Positions 1-7,227 of a stretch of 64,000 nucleotides of DNA are shown here, in pieces. Below the pieces are notes generated by a model. That model saw nothing but the letters and a program-made list of their open reading frames with translations, had not been told where the DNA came from and ran no database searches. The DNA comes from CALODP01 sp942492055 (GTDB taxonomy: Bacteria > Bacteroidota > Ignavibacteria > Ignavibacteriales > Melioribacteraceae): contig CALODP010000002.1 of NCBI GenBank assembly GCA_942492055.1, forward strand, positions 248,001-312,000, given 5' to 3'. Each line of letters begins with the position of its first letter. Position 1 is the stretch's first letter. A program made the translations under genes and the position numbers.

Positions 1-2
1 TG

Positions 3-131
3 AATAAAGTTTGGCGGAATATAGAGGAAGGACAAATAAGCGAGTTTTTGGATTATGTTGATCTACGCTATAGAGATCACATTTTTCTTGGCTTATCCGA
101 AAGTTCTATAGACAAGGAAAATCAATCATGA
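3..131 (+). CDS. ftsQ: FtsQ C-terminal end (partial)
   Basis: This is the 3' end of a gene that enters from the left edge. The frame starting at base 3 is open to a TGA at 129-131 and gives 42 residues ending in a YVDLRYRDHIFLG stretch. That resembles the last beta strand and tail of FtsQ/DivIB, where a 'DLRY..' segment near the C-terminus is conserved. The stop overlaps the ftsA start codon in an ATGA arrangement, which indicates translational coupling. The order ftsQ-ftsA-ftsZ is the usual end of the division and cell-wall cluster. Identification rests on this short tail and the position; the rest of the protein is outside the window. Confidence 0.75.
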   Translation, partial: NKVWRNIEEGQISEFLDYVDLRYRDHIFLGLSESSIDKENQS

Positions 132-1372
132 AAAATAAGATTGTAGCGGGACTTGATTTAGGAACCACAAAAGTTTGCGCGGTTATTGCGGAGCAGTCCG
201 AAGACAAAACGAATATATTGGGGTTCGGCGTGGCTCCGTCCGAGGGACTTAACAGAGGTTTGGTTGCTAATATCGCGAAAACTGCCGAGGCAATAACGGA
301 AGCTATGAATGTAGCTTCGAACAGAGCCGGAGTGGAAGTTGATGTTGTTAATGTCGGTGTTGCCGGTGAGCATATTACAAGTTTGCGACATAGAAATTAT
401 GTCACCATCAGTAGCCAGGACAAAGAGATAACAGCTAGTGATCTTGAGAGATTGAAAGCAGATGTCAGAACGATTAGGATTCCTTCCGATCGTCAAATTC
501 TTCATGTAATACCGGAAGAGTTTTTTGTGGATTATCAAGGGGGAATCGAAAACCCAATAGGGATGTGCGGTTCCAGACTTGAGGCAGTAAATCATGTAGT
601 GTTGGCGTCGGTTCCCGCGATACAGAATATTAAGAAATCTGTTGAGCGTGCCGGATTTACGGTAAACGAATATGTTCTTCAACCGATTGCGTCGAGTCTT
701 TCGGTATTGGAAGAGAATGAAATGGATTTGGGTACTTTGTTGATAGACATCGGCGGAGGAACTACGGACATAGCGATCTTTCATGATAAGAGCATTAAGC
801 ATACGAAAGTATTCGGTGTTGCCGGAAGTCAGGTTACAAACGACATCAGAGAATCTTTGGGAATAGTAACAGCTGACGCGGAGAGTTTGAAGAAAGAATA
901 TGGATACGCGTTGGAAGAAGCTATCATAAAGGACGAAGATATTTATATAAAAGGAGTAGGGGCAAGAGGGAATATAAAAATTCCGGTTACCCTTCTTACA
1001 CAGATTATCAGCGTAAGGATGAGAGAATTGTTCGCGTTGATAGATAATGAATTACGACAAACAGGATTAAAAAATAAAATCAAAGCCGGTATAGTTTTAA
1101 CCGGAGGTGGATCTTTACTAAGAGGATGCACTGAATTGGCCGAACAAGTTTTCGGATTGCCTTGCAGAATGGGAGTTCCGTTGGAGTTGGGAGAAGGATT
1201 ATCGACCGAGATCGAGAGTCCTGAATTCGCGACTGTTTCGGGATTGATCAAGGGAACGCCGGGAATATCGGGGGATTCAAACTTGGAGACCGAAACCAAA
1301 AAAGAGAAAAAGAAGAAAGTTAATCTTGGCGGTTTCGTACATAAGATCCGCGAATTTTTTGATGAATTATAG
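128..1372 (+). CDS. ftsA: Cell division protein FtsA
   Basis: FtsA is the actin-like protein that tethers FtsZ filaments to the inner face of the cytoplasmic membrane and recruits later division proteins. The 414-residue product has the expected layout: phosphate-1 loop GLDLGTTKV near residues 8-16, the SHS2/1C insert around 80-170, phosphate-2 loop LIDIGGGTTD around 205-214, and adenosine motif LTGGGSLLRG around 324-333. The tail is Lys-rich (KKEKKKK) and followed by an amphipathic segment ending FVHKIREFFDEL, the membrane-targeting helix that binds lipid. The start codon overlaps the ftsQ stop (ATGA) and the gene ends 25 bases before ftsZ, so the three are one operon. Length and motifs are normal for the family. 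Confidence 0.97.
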   Translation: MKNKIVAGLDLGTTKVCAVIAEQSEDKTNILGFGVAPSEGLNRGLVANIAKTAEAITEAMNVASNRAGVEVDVVNVGVAGEHITSLRHRNYVTISSQDKEITASDLERLKADVRTIRIPSDRQILHVIPEEFFVDYQGGIENPIGMCGSRLEAVNHVVLASVPAIQNIKKSVERAGFTVNEYVLQPIASSLSVLEENEMDLGTLLIDIGGGTTDIAIFHDKSIKHTKVFGVAGSQVTNDIRESLGIVTADAESLKKEYGYALEEAIIKDEDIYIKGVGARGNIKIPVTLLTQIISVRMRELFALIDNELRQTGLKNKIKAGIVLTGGGSLLRGCTELAEQVFGLPCRMGVPLELGEGLSTEIESPEFATVSGLIKGTPGISGDSNLETETKKEKKKKVNLGGFVHKIREFFDEL

Positions 1373-1397
1373 TTAAACCACAACAAGGAGGAAGTTT

Positions 1398-2678
1398 ATG
1401 CCTAAATTTGCCACCATAGACAGGGATAACCCCTTATCAGCTAAGCTGAGAGTGGTTGGCGTTGGAGGCGGCGGCTGTAATGCTATCGAAAGCATGATTA
1501 AGAAAGGGTTATCCGGGGTGGAATACATAGCCGTCAATACCGATGCCCAAGTACTGGACAAAAGCAGCGCATCACACAAGGTGCAGGTTGGAACCAATCT
1601 TACAAAAGGGCTTGGTGCCGGAGCCGATCCGAACGTTGGAAAGAAAGCCATTGAAGAGGATCGTGATAAGATCACCAAGATCCTGGAAGGAAGTGACATG
1701 GTCTTTATTACCGCCGGAATGGGTGGTGGTACGGGAACCGGTGGAGCTCCTATTGTGGCTTCAATCGCGCAGAGCATAGGCGCTTTGGTTATTGGAATTG
1801 TTACCAAACCATTCAAGTGGGAAGGTAAAAAGAGAATGCTCAATGCCGAAGAGGGGATTAATGAATTGCGTCAATATGTAGATAGTTTGATAGTAATTCC
1901 CAACGAAAGAATCTTGAATATATTGGATGATTCTTCCGCGGCCTTTGCAGCCTTCGACAAGCCAAATGAAGTTTTATACGAAGCTACCCGTGGTATTGCC
2001 GAAATCATTACAATACCTGGAATGATCAATGTTGACTTTGCGGACGTAAGATCTGTAATGAGTCATTCCGGTGAAGCATTGATGGGATGCGGACAAGCCA
2101 GCGGTGAAAACAGAGCCATTGAAGCGGCTCAGCAGGCCATATCTTCCCCATTGTTGGAAGGTGTTAAGATAAGAGGAGCCAAAAACATTTTGTTGAATGT
2201 TACCGCTTCTACCAACTTGACAATGAGAGAAATTAATGAAGGTAATCAGGTTATTTATGACGCGGCCGGAGAGGAAGCGAATGTTATCTTCGGATTGGTG
2301 CATAAGGAAGAGATGAACGAGTATGTTTCTTACACGGTTATCGCTACCGGTTTTAACGCCGACGAAGCGAAAATGAAGAAACCTACAATTCAAGCTCCGG
2401 AACCTGAGAGGGAAGCTGATAAGATCGAATCCAGATCCGGTTTTAATTACGATGATTTTAAAGTGGATGAAAATGCCGATTTGGACGTACCTACCATTCT
2501 AAGAGTACGAGGCTCCAAAGGTGGATTCAGTTCCGAGAATTCTCTCTTCAACTCAGGGTTTAATGTTCGACCTGAGGAAAAGGAGGAGAAGAAGGAAGAG
2601 GAGAAAGAGGAAGAAAAGTATAAAAATCGTTTCGACGAAGAAGATAGTTCATCCTTCTTAAGAATGATGATGGACTAA
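1398..2678 (+). CDS. ftsZ: Cell division protein FtsZ
   Basis: FtsZ is the tubulin-like GTPase that forms the Z-ring at midcell. The 426-residue protein has VGGGGCNAIESM (about 20-31), NTDAQVL (about 47-53), the tubulin signature GGGTGTGGAP (about 108-117) and a T7 loop NVDFADVRSVM (about 210-220) that supplies the catalytic Asp for GTP hydrolysis. A strong Shine-Dalgarno AAGGAGG (1385-1391) sits six bases before the ATG. The tail is unusual: the DVPTILR peptide, which corresponds to the conserved C-terminal FtsA-binding peptide, lies near residue 363. It is followed by some 55 more residues including a Glu/Lys-rich stretch and a terminal SSSFLRMMMD. Either could be the partner-binding end. 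A terminator hairpin follows closely. Confidence 0.98.
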   Translation: MPKFATIDRDNPLSAKLRVVGVGGGGCNAIESMIKKGLSGVEYIAVNTDAQVLDKSSASHKVQVGTNLTKGLGAGADPNVGKKAIEEDRDKITKILEGSDMVFITAGMGGGTGTGGAPIVASIAQSIGALVIGIVTKPFKWEGKKRMLNAEEGINELRQYVDSLIVIPNERILNILDDSSAAFAAFDKPNEVLYEATRGIAEIITIPGMINVDFADVRSVMSHSGEALMGCGQASGENRAIEAAQQAISSPLLEGVKIRGAKNILLNVTASTNLTMREINEGNQVIYDAAGEEANVIFGLVHKEEMNEYVSYTVIATGFNADEAKMKKPTIQAPEPEREADKIESRSGFNYDDFKVDENADLDVPTILRVRGSKGGFSSENSLFNSGFNVRPEEKEEKKEEEKEEEKYKNRFDEEDSSSFLRMMMD

Positions 2679-2698
2679 TATTATAAAGTTGCATCCCT

Positions 2699-2777
2699 GA
2701 AAAAGGCTGCGTTAAATTTCGCCTTGTTGTGGTGGTTGGCATATTACGTTTGCTTGGAAATTTAAACAGCCTTTTTC
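2699..2777 (+). terminator. Terminator after ftsZ
   Basis: Arms 2699-2720 and 2757-2777 are near-perfect inverted repeats (GAAAAAGGCTG..TTAAATTTC against GAAATTTAA.CAGCCTTTTTC), enclosing a 36-base loop and followed by a T-rich stretch. It lies 20 bases after the ftsZ stop and closes the division operon. The long loop is unusual, but the U-rich 3' side is right for an intrinsic terminator. Confidence 0.7.
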
Positions 2778-2827
2778 TATTCTTTCTCTTTACCCCTCGT
2801 TATTTTTTCAATAACTTTCCCTCCTGA

Positions 2828-3188
2828 ATAAATCATGGAATGCTGTCAACTTAAGCCAATTGGAATTAAAATAGATAAAAGATATAATATGTCGCACCTA
2901 CGGCGCTCAAAAATCTGCATTGAATCTGTTATCTACCGAGATACCGGCACCGATGGCGCCGGGCAGTCGTTGGTATAATTATGGTATTAGGGGTTGTTTG
3001 AAGATACTTTTTGTTAATATTTTTTAATGCGCTGTAGGCGCATTATCTCGGTAGATTATTGGTTGTACAAGATTATATCCGCGCTGTAGGTGCGGTATAT
3101 TATAGTTAACTGTTAATGATAACCTTTTGATGGATTAATTTCTTTTCCCATACTAATGCTTTTAAATTGACAGCATTGATAAATCATG
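2828..3188. mobile_element. MITE-like element with terminal repeats and target duplication
   Basis: A 341-bp non-coding block (2838-3178) is bounded by imperfect terminal inverted repeats. The left end GAATGCTGTCAACTTAAG (2838-2855) and the reverse complement of the right end (3161-3178) share AATGCTGTCAA-Y-TTAA. Directly outside both ends is the same 10-mer ATAAATCATG (2828-2837 and 3179-3188), which reads as a target-site duplication. Inside are two further nested inverted repeat pairs: 2883-2906 with 3081-3104 (CGCACCTACRGCGC core), and 2931-2943 with 3044-3056 (ATCTACCGAGATA, perfect). There is also a small GC hairpin at 2943-2961. No transposase or plausible ORF lies within. This is the signature of a non-autonomous miniature element; the parent transposase is not identified. 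Confidence 0.7.
2883..3104. repeat. Nested inverted repeats inside the MITE-like element
   Basis: The outer pair is 2883-2906 and 3081-3104, 24 bases per arm with about three mismatches, containing CGCACCTAC. The inner pair is 2931-2943 and 3044-3056, a perfect 13-base ATCTACCGAGATA. The motif GCGCTGTAGGYGC also occurs twice as a direct repeat (3029-3041 and 3081-3093). Transcribed in either direction, the block would fold into a long branched hairpin. This resembles REP-type intergenic repeats, but the family was not checked. Confidence 0.65.
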
Positions 3189-3196
3189 AGAGAGAT

Positions 3197-3922
3197 ATGA
3201 AAAAGTATTTCATTGCCATATTCTTATTCCCTTTTCTTACCATGCTAGCACAGAGTTATAATCAGGTCGGAGCGATTTCTAAGTTCGGCTTGGCCGGTGG
3301 AGTAACACCGATGATTATCTATCCCGATTTATCCCCGATAAATAGTAAGTTGAAAGCAGCCGGATTAGGTAAAATTGATAACTCAGGTATTTTTACTTGG
3401 GGTGGCGGAGGATATGTGTATGTTCTCTTTGTTAAAGATCTCCGAATTGGTGGAATGGGCTTCAGCGGAAGTAGCGACACGAAGCGAACCATTAATGGAA
3501 TAGAAAAGGAAGCTATTTATTCCATCGGGGGAGGGGCATTTACTATTGAGTATACTATTCCGCAAGTGAAGATATTCGCCCTATCAGTAGGGGCGATGCT
3601 TGGCGTAGGGGAATTGGATGTTGAGTATTTCGAGAACAGTTCCGCGATAACATGGGATGGTTTCTGGAATAACAGCGGGAATAATAAGAAGAACAGTTAC
3701 GGTAAGCTCTCCGGAAGTTATTGGATTGTATCCCCTACACTTAATATAGATTATCCCGTGAATCGTTTTATGGCTTTCCGAATTGGCTGCGGATATCAGT
3801 TCTCTTTGGGGACGGATTGGAAATATAACAATGAAAAAGGTATTAACGAGATGCCGGATGATTTGAATGGAAACGGATTCTTTTTACAAGCAGGTTTTTT
3901 TCTCGGGTTCTTTGCGTTTTAG
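3197..3922 (+). CDS. Putative outer-membrane beta-barrel protein
   Basis: No specific family is recognised. The ATG at 3197 begins MKKYFIAIFLFPFLTMLAQ, a typical signal peptide with cleavage near residue 18; AGAGAG upstream can serve as ribosome binding site. The longer frame opening at a TTG at 3167 would start inside the terminal repeat of the MITE-like element, so 3197 is preferred. The mature part is rich in Gly, aromatic and alternating polar/hydrophobic stretches, and ends ..GFFLQAGFFLGFFAF with a C-terminal Phe. Both are typical of an outer-membrane beta barrel. At 241 residues an 8- to 10-strand barrel is plausible. It stands alone between ftsZ and the polysaccharide operon, and the mobile element sits where its promoter would be expected. 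Confidence 0.6.
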   Translation: MKKYFIAIFLFPFLTMLAQSYNQVGAISKFGLAGGVTPMIIYPDLSPINSKLKAAGLGKIDNSGIFTWGGGGYVYVLFVKDLRIGGMGFSGSSDTKRTINGIEKEAIYSIGGGAFTIEYTIPQVKIFALSVGAMLGVGELDVEYFENSSAITWDGFWNNSGNNKKNSYGKLSGSYWIVSPTLNIDYPVNRFMAFRIGCGYQFSLGTDWKYNNEKGINEMPDDLNGNGFFLQAGFFLGFFAF

Positions 3923-4333
3923 AGGACTAGCGTTATTAGATTGTTTTTTATCGTCGGACTAGTAGTGCTTGTAGTTTTTATGTGTCTTGAGGGGCGGAAC
4001 GTTTCCGAAGGGTGTCGGGATGTTTCCGAGAGGGGCGGAACGATTCCGCACTTCGGCAGGCTCCCGGCAAAGGCCGGATCTACGACAGTGACCAGAGTGG
4101 CGGAAGGTCCTGTCCTGAAATAGCTTTACAGTAAATTAGCGTAAAACCGACTTTGCTTCTCATGTGTATTTATATATTAACTGATAATAGGAATCATTTC
4201 CTCATTCGATAGAATTATATGTTATTCATGCAAATGAGAAGGGAGTATCGTTTAGTTTGCGAAAGGTTTTTTGGTTTTGTGACGGAGTTTTCTCTTTGTC
4301 ATCCATAATATTTTAATTATCTTAACGGCTTGG
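3923..4333. other. Non-coding spacer with GC-rich direct repeats
   Basis: This stretch holds no convincing gene. At 3985-4110 the base composition turns sharply GC-rich compared with both flanks. It contains two copies of AGGGGCGGAACG (3990-4001 and 4031-4042, 41 bases apart), a related GGTGTCGGGATGTTTCCGAG between them, a perfect palindrome GCGGAA-CGA-TTCCGC (4035-4049) and CACTTCGGCAGGCTC (4050-4064). A 60-codon frame through it is repeat-encoded and has no credible start signal. The rest up to the terminator before the polysaccharide operon is AT-rich and probably contains that operon's promoter, which I could not place with confidence. Confidence 0.5.
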
Positions 4334-4360
4334 AAAAGGGACCTTTAGGGGTCTTTTTTC
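4334..4360 (+). terminator. Terminator/attenuator hairpin before the polysaccharide operon
   Basis: AAAAGGGACC-TTTAGG-GGTCTTTTTT forms a short stem (GACC/GGTC extended by G-T and A-T pairs) followed by T6. It ends 36 bases before the GTG of the first polysaccharide gene. No same-strand gene lies directly upstream, so it is more likely a leader attenuator than the end of another unit. That role is inference. Confidence 0.5.
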
Positions 4361-4395
4361 TCCTCATGTACTAATACAATTCTTTAGAGGTCTGA

Positions 4396-5406
4396 GTGAA
4401 AAATCTGCTTGTAACCGGAGGAGCCGGTTTTATCGGGAGTAATTTTATCCGACATATATTATCTACCAGAGATGATATCAGAGTAATAAATTTGGATAAG
4501 TTAACATACGCCGGCAATCTTGAAAATCTTAAGGAAATTCAAACTAATAAGAATTATAGTTTTGTAAAGGGGGATATTGCTAACAGTGAGTTGGTGGATT
4601 ATCTTTTTACGAAATATAAAATAAAGGATGTAATCAACTTTGCCGCGGAGTCGCATGTTGACAGAAGCATTTTGGGTTCCGGAGTTTTTTATCAGACAAA
4701 TGTAATAGGAACCAATGTTCTTTTGGAAGCTGCCAGAAGGTATGAGGTAGATCGTTTTGTCCAGATTTCTACCGATGAGGTGTACGGAAGTTTGGGAAAG
4801 ACAGGCCTGTTTACGGAAAAGACTTCTATACAGCCTAACAGTCCCTATTCATCAAGTAAAGCGGCTGCCGATTTGATGGCTTTGTCATTCGAGCATACTT
4901 ACGGTTTGCCGGTAGTTGTGACTAGATGTTCAAATAATTACGGACCGTTACAGTTCCCTGAGAAATTAATTCCTTTGATGATAATCAACGCGTTGAACGA
5001 TAAGAAGTTGCCGGTATATGGTGACGGATTGAATGTGCGGGATTGGATTTATGTAATTGACCATAACCGAGCGGTAGAATCGGTTTGGGAAAAGGGGAAA
5101 GTCGGAGAGGTTTATAATATCGGGGCTTCCCAGGAAATGACGAATATCGAGATTATAAAGTTAATCTTGAAGAGCTTAGGAAAGTCGGAAGATTTGATTG
5201 AGTATGTAAAAGATCGTCCAGGGCATGACAGAAGGTACGCGATTGATTCTACTAAGATTCAGAGTGAACTGGGCTGGAAGCCGGAATATAGATTTGAAGA
5301 GGCTATTGAGGCCACAATTAAATGGTATCTTGATAACAAGGAATGGTGGGAAAGAATCATTTCGGGTGAGTATCAAGAGTTTTATAAGAAACAGTACAAT
5401 TCGTAA
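4396..5406 (+). CDS. rmlB: dTDP-glucose 4,6-dehydratase
   Basis: RmlB converts dTDP-glucose to dTDP-4-keto-6-deoxyglucose, the branch point for rhamnose and other deoxysugars, using bound NAD+. The 336-residue product has the N-terminal Rossmann motif GGAGFIGSNF (about 8-17), FAAESHVDRSI, the catalytic STDEVYGS with Thr-Asp-Glu, the active-site Tyr and Lys in SPYSSSKAAAD, and RCSNNYGP. It also has the C-terminal DRPGHDRRYAID stretch diagnostic of RmlB rather than generic epimerases. It starts with GTG. It is the first gene of the surface-polysaccharide operon. No rmlA, rmlC or rmlD occurs in the window, so the rest of the nucleotide-sugar pathway must be elsewhere. Confidence 0.94.
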   Translation: MKNLLVTGGAGFIGSNFIRHILSTRDDIRVINLDKLTYAGNLENLKEIQTNKNYSFVKGDIANSELVDYLFTKYKIKDVINFAAESHVDRSILGSGVFYQTNVIGTNVLLEAARRYEVDRFVQISTDEVYGSLGKTGLFTEKTSIQPNSPYSSSKAAADLMALSFEHTYGLPVVVTRCSNNYGPLQFPEKLIPLMIINALNDKKLPVYGDGLNVRDWIYVIDHNRAVESVWEKGKVGEVYNIGASQEMTNIEIIKLILKSLGKSEDLIEYVKDRPGHDRRYAIDSTKIQSELGWKPEYRFEEAIEATIKWYLDNKEWWERIISGEYQEFYKKQYNS

Positions 5407-5434
5407 AACGAAAAAAAATAATACAGAGAAAAGA

Positions 5435-7216
5435 ATGAAGAAATATTTATTACTAATGTTTTTAGGATTTAGCAGTCTTTGGGGACAAGATATGCTTGAT
5501 TCGAAAACAACCGAAGATACTAAATCGGTCGAAAAGTATTATTCGAATATTTTTGAGCAGAAAAGCAGCGAGTCAAGTAATGAGATGCGATTGCTTCCAA
5601 ATTTTCAAGTGGATAAGAAAAAAATACTCGAAGAGATGCAGAAGAGTATACCTCTTGCCGGACCAATTAATCCGAAGGAATATTATGTAGGTCCCGGAGA
5701 TTTATTGGAGATTGATGTTTGGGGAGATATTCCTTTTAAGCATTTTTTGAATGTAACCCCCGAAGGAAAACTAATTGTGCCTGATCATGGGATAATTAAT
5801 GTGGGAAATGTTCTGCTTAGCGAAGCAAAAGTAATAATAGAAAGAGAGCTAAGAAAAACATATTTAAAAGGAGAAATAACAACGACCCTTCTTCAGCCAA
5901 GAGTTTTTACAGTTAATGTAAGTGGTATTGTAGGGAATCCCGGAAATTATTATGCCACTTCAACTCAAAGGGTGGATGAAGTTATCTATCAGGCCAATTT
6001 GATAAATGAAAAGAAAATTGACTTGGATCCTCTGGGAAATAAAGATCAAAAGGATTTAATAAATCAGGATCAAACAATTAGGTATTACGGAAAAGAAGTA
6101 GATGTTACACAAAAGAAAGTTCAGTCTTTAAGAAATATCAAAGTATATAGAAATAATAAAGATACTCTTTCGGTTGATTTGATAAGATATTATGCTACCG
6201 GAAACAATAAATATAATCCGATATTAAAAGATGGAGATCGGGTAGTAGTTCCGAATATAGATTTGGAATCGAATAGTGTGTCAATTTCCGGGGCCGTTCG
6301 TTTGGAAGGGGAATATGAATTTTTTGAAAAGGATTCATTGAAATCTATGATTGAAATCGCCCAAGGAATGACAAAACTTGCTGATTTGGAAAAAATAGAT
6401 TTGTACCGCCTGAACCCGAATAGCTTTGAAATTGAGCATATGCTTATTAATTATCAGAAAATCTTGAATGGTTCGGAGAATGATATTGCTTTGCGTCCTA
6501 ACGACAGAGTTGTAGTTAGAGAAAAGGTCAGGAAAATACTTTCGGAGAATGTAATTATCAAAGGTGAAGTGAATCGACCGGGTTTATATCCGATAGTGAG
6601 AGGCCAAACGAAATTGTCTGAAATTATAAAGATGGCGGGTGGATTTACAGAAAAAGCATCACTCGTAGAGAGTAAAGTATTTAGAAATTCAAAACATATT
6701 GATGAAGTTGAAAAGAATCCTGATTACGAAAGATTGAGCTCAATGCGGTTGAGTGATTTAGGGTATGAGCAAAGAAAGTATTACAATTATGAAGCTGCGG
6801 TTAAAAGAAATTATGTTTCGGCGAATTTCACAAAGATATTTAATGAAATGGATGACGAATACGATATTACACTTTCAGATGGTGATGTGATTATTGTTCC
6901 TGAAAAACATAATACAATTTATATCTACGGACAGGTCGCGAATCCGGGGTATATGGATATTGTTGAGGGAATGGATTACGAGTATTACATAAACATGGCC
7001 GGAGGGTTTGGAGAGATGGCTAAAGAAGGTGATATAATGGTAATTAAAGGGGGATCAAAAAAATGGGTTGATCCTGTTGATGTGATTCTTGAACCCGGAG
7101 ACGCGATATTTGTCCCGAGAGAGAGAGATACCAATTTTGAGTATTATTTCGAGTGGTTCAGCAAAATAGTTGGTGTTGTAGGTGCAGTAGCCACAACAAT
7201 CTTGTTAATTAAATAA
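5435..7216 (+). CDS. Wza-like polysaccharide export protein with SLBB domains
   Basis: Likely the outer-membrane exporter for the polysaccharide made by this operon. The frame is open further upstream, but the ATG at 5435 gives a good signal peptide (MKKYLLLMFLGFSSLWGQ) and does not overlap rmlB, so it is chosen; product 593 residues. No lipobox Cys is present, unlike classical Wza. After about 80 residues comes the Poly_export domain, starting YYVGPGDLLEIDVWG (about 83-97). Three SLBB-type repeats follow, each with 'GxVxxPGxY' character: about 282 (ISGAVRLEGEYEF), 373 (IKGEVNRPGLYPI) and 495 (IYGQVANPGYMDI). A hydrophobic C-terminal helix (about 577-592) could form the outer-membrane pore as in Wza. 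It is followed 11 bases later by the chain-length gene. Confidence 0.88.
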   Translation: MKKYLLLMFLGFSSLWGQDMLDSKTTEDTKSVEKYYSNIFEQKSSESSNEMRLLPNFQVDKKKILEEMQKSIPLAGPINPKEYYVGPGDLLEIDVWGDIPFKHFLNVTPEGKLIVPDHGIINVGNVLLSEAKVIIERELRKTYLKGEITTTLLQPRVFTVNVSGIVGNPGNYYATSTQRVDEVIYQANLINEKKIDLDPLGNKDQKDLINQDQTIRYYGKEVDVTQKKVQSLRNIKVYRNNKDTLSVDLIRYYATGNNKYNPILKDGDRVVVPNIDLESNSVSISGAVRLEGEYEFFEKDSLKSMIEIAQGMTKLADLEKIDLYRLNPNSFEIEHMLINYQKILNGSENDIALRPNDRVVVREKVRKILSENVIIKGEVNRPGLYPIVRGQTKLSEIIKMAGGFTEKASLVESKVFRNSKHIDEVEKNPDYERLSSMRLSDLGYEQRKYYNYEAAVKRNYVSANFTKIFNEMDDEYDITLSDGDVIIVPEKHNTIYIYGQVANPGYMDIVEGMDYEYYINMAGGFGEMAKEGDIMVIKGGSKKWVDPVDVILEPGDAIFVPRERDTNFEYYFEWFSKIVGVVGAVATTILLIK

Positions 7217-7227
7217 CGGAAAGTGAA

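Noticed and set aside
943..1843. Long minus-strand open frames over ftsA and ftsZ (147 and 156 codons)
   Set aside because: They are antisense to two strongly supported genes, show Pro/Ser-rich composition typical of complementary-strand frames, and have no recognisable motif.
3167..3196. Extended start (TTG at 3167) for the outer-membrane protein gene
   Set aside because: These ten codons lie in the terminal repeat and target duplication of the MITE-like element and precede a good signal-peptide start at 3197 with its own ribosome binding site.
3941..4123. 60-codon open frame
   Set aside because: It is encoded by the GC-rich direct repeats, has no credible ribosome binding site and no protein-like domain pattern; treated as non-coding.
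5225..5434. N-terminal extension of the Wza-like protein into rmlB
   Set aside because: It would overlap rmlB by 180 bases and put the signal peptide at residue 71; the ATG at 5435 is the natural start.
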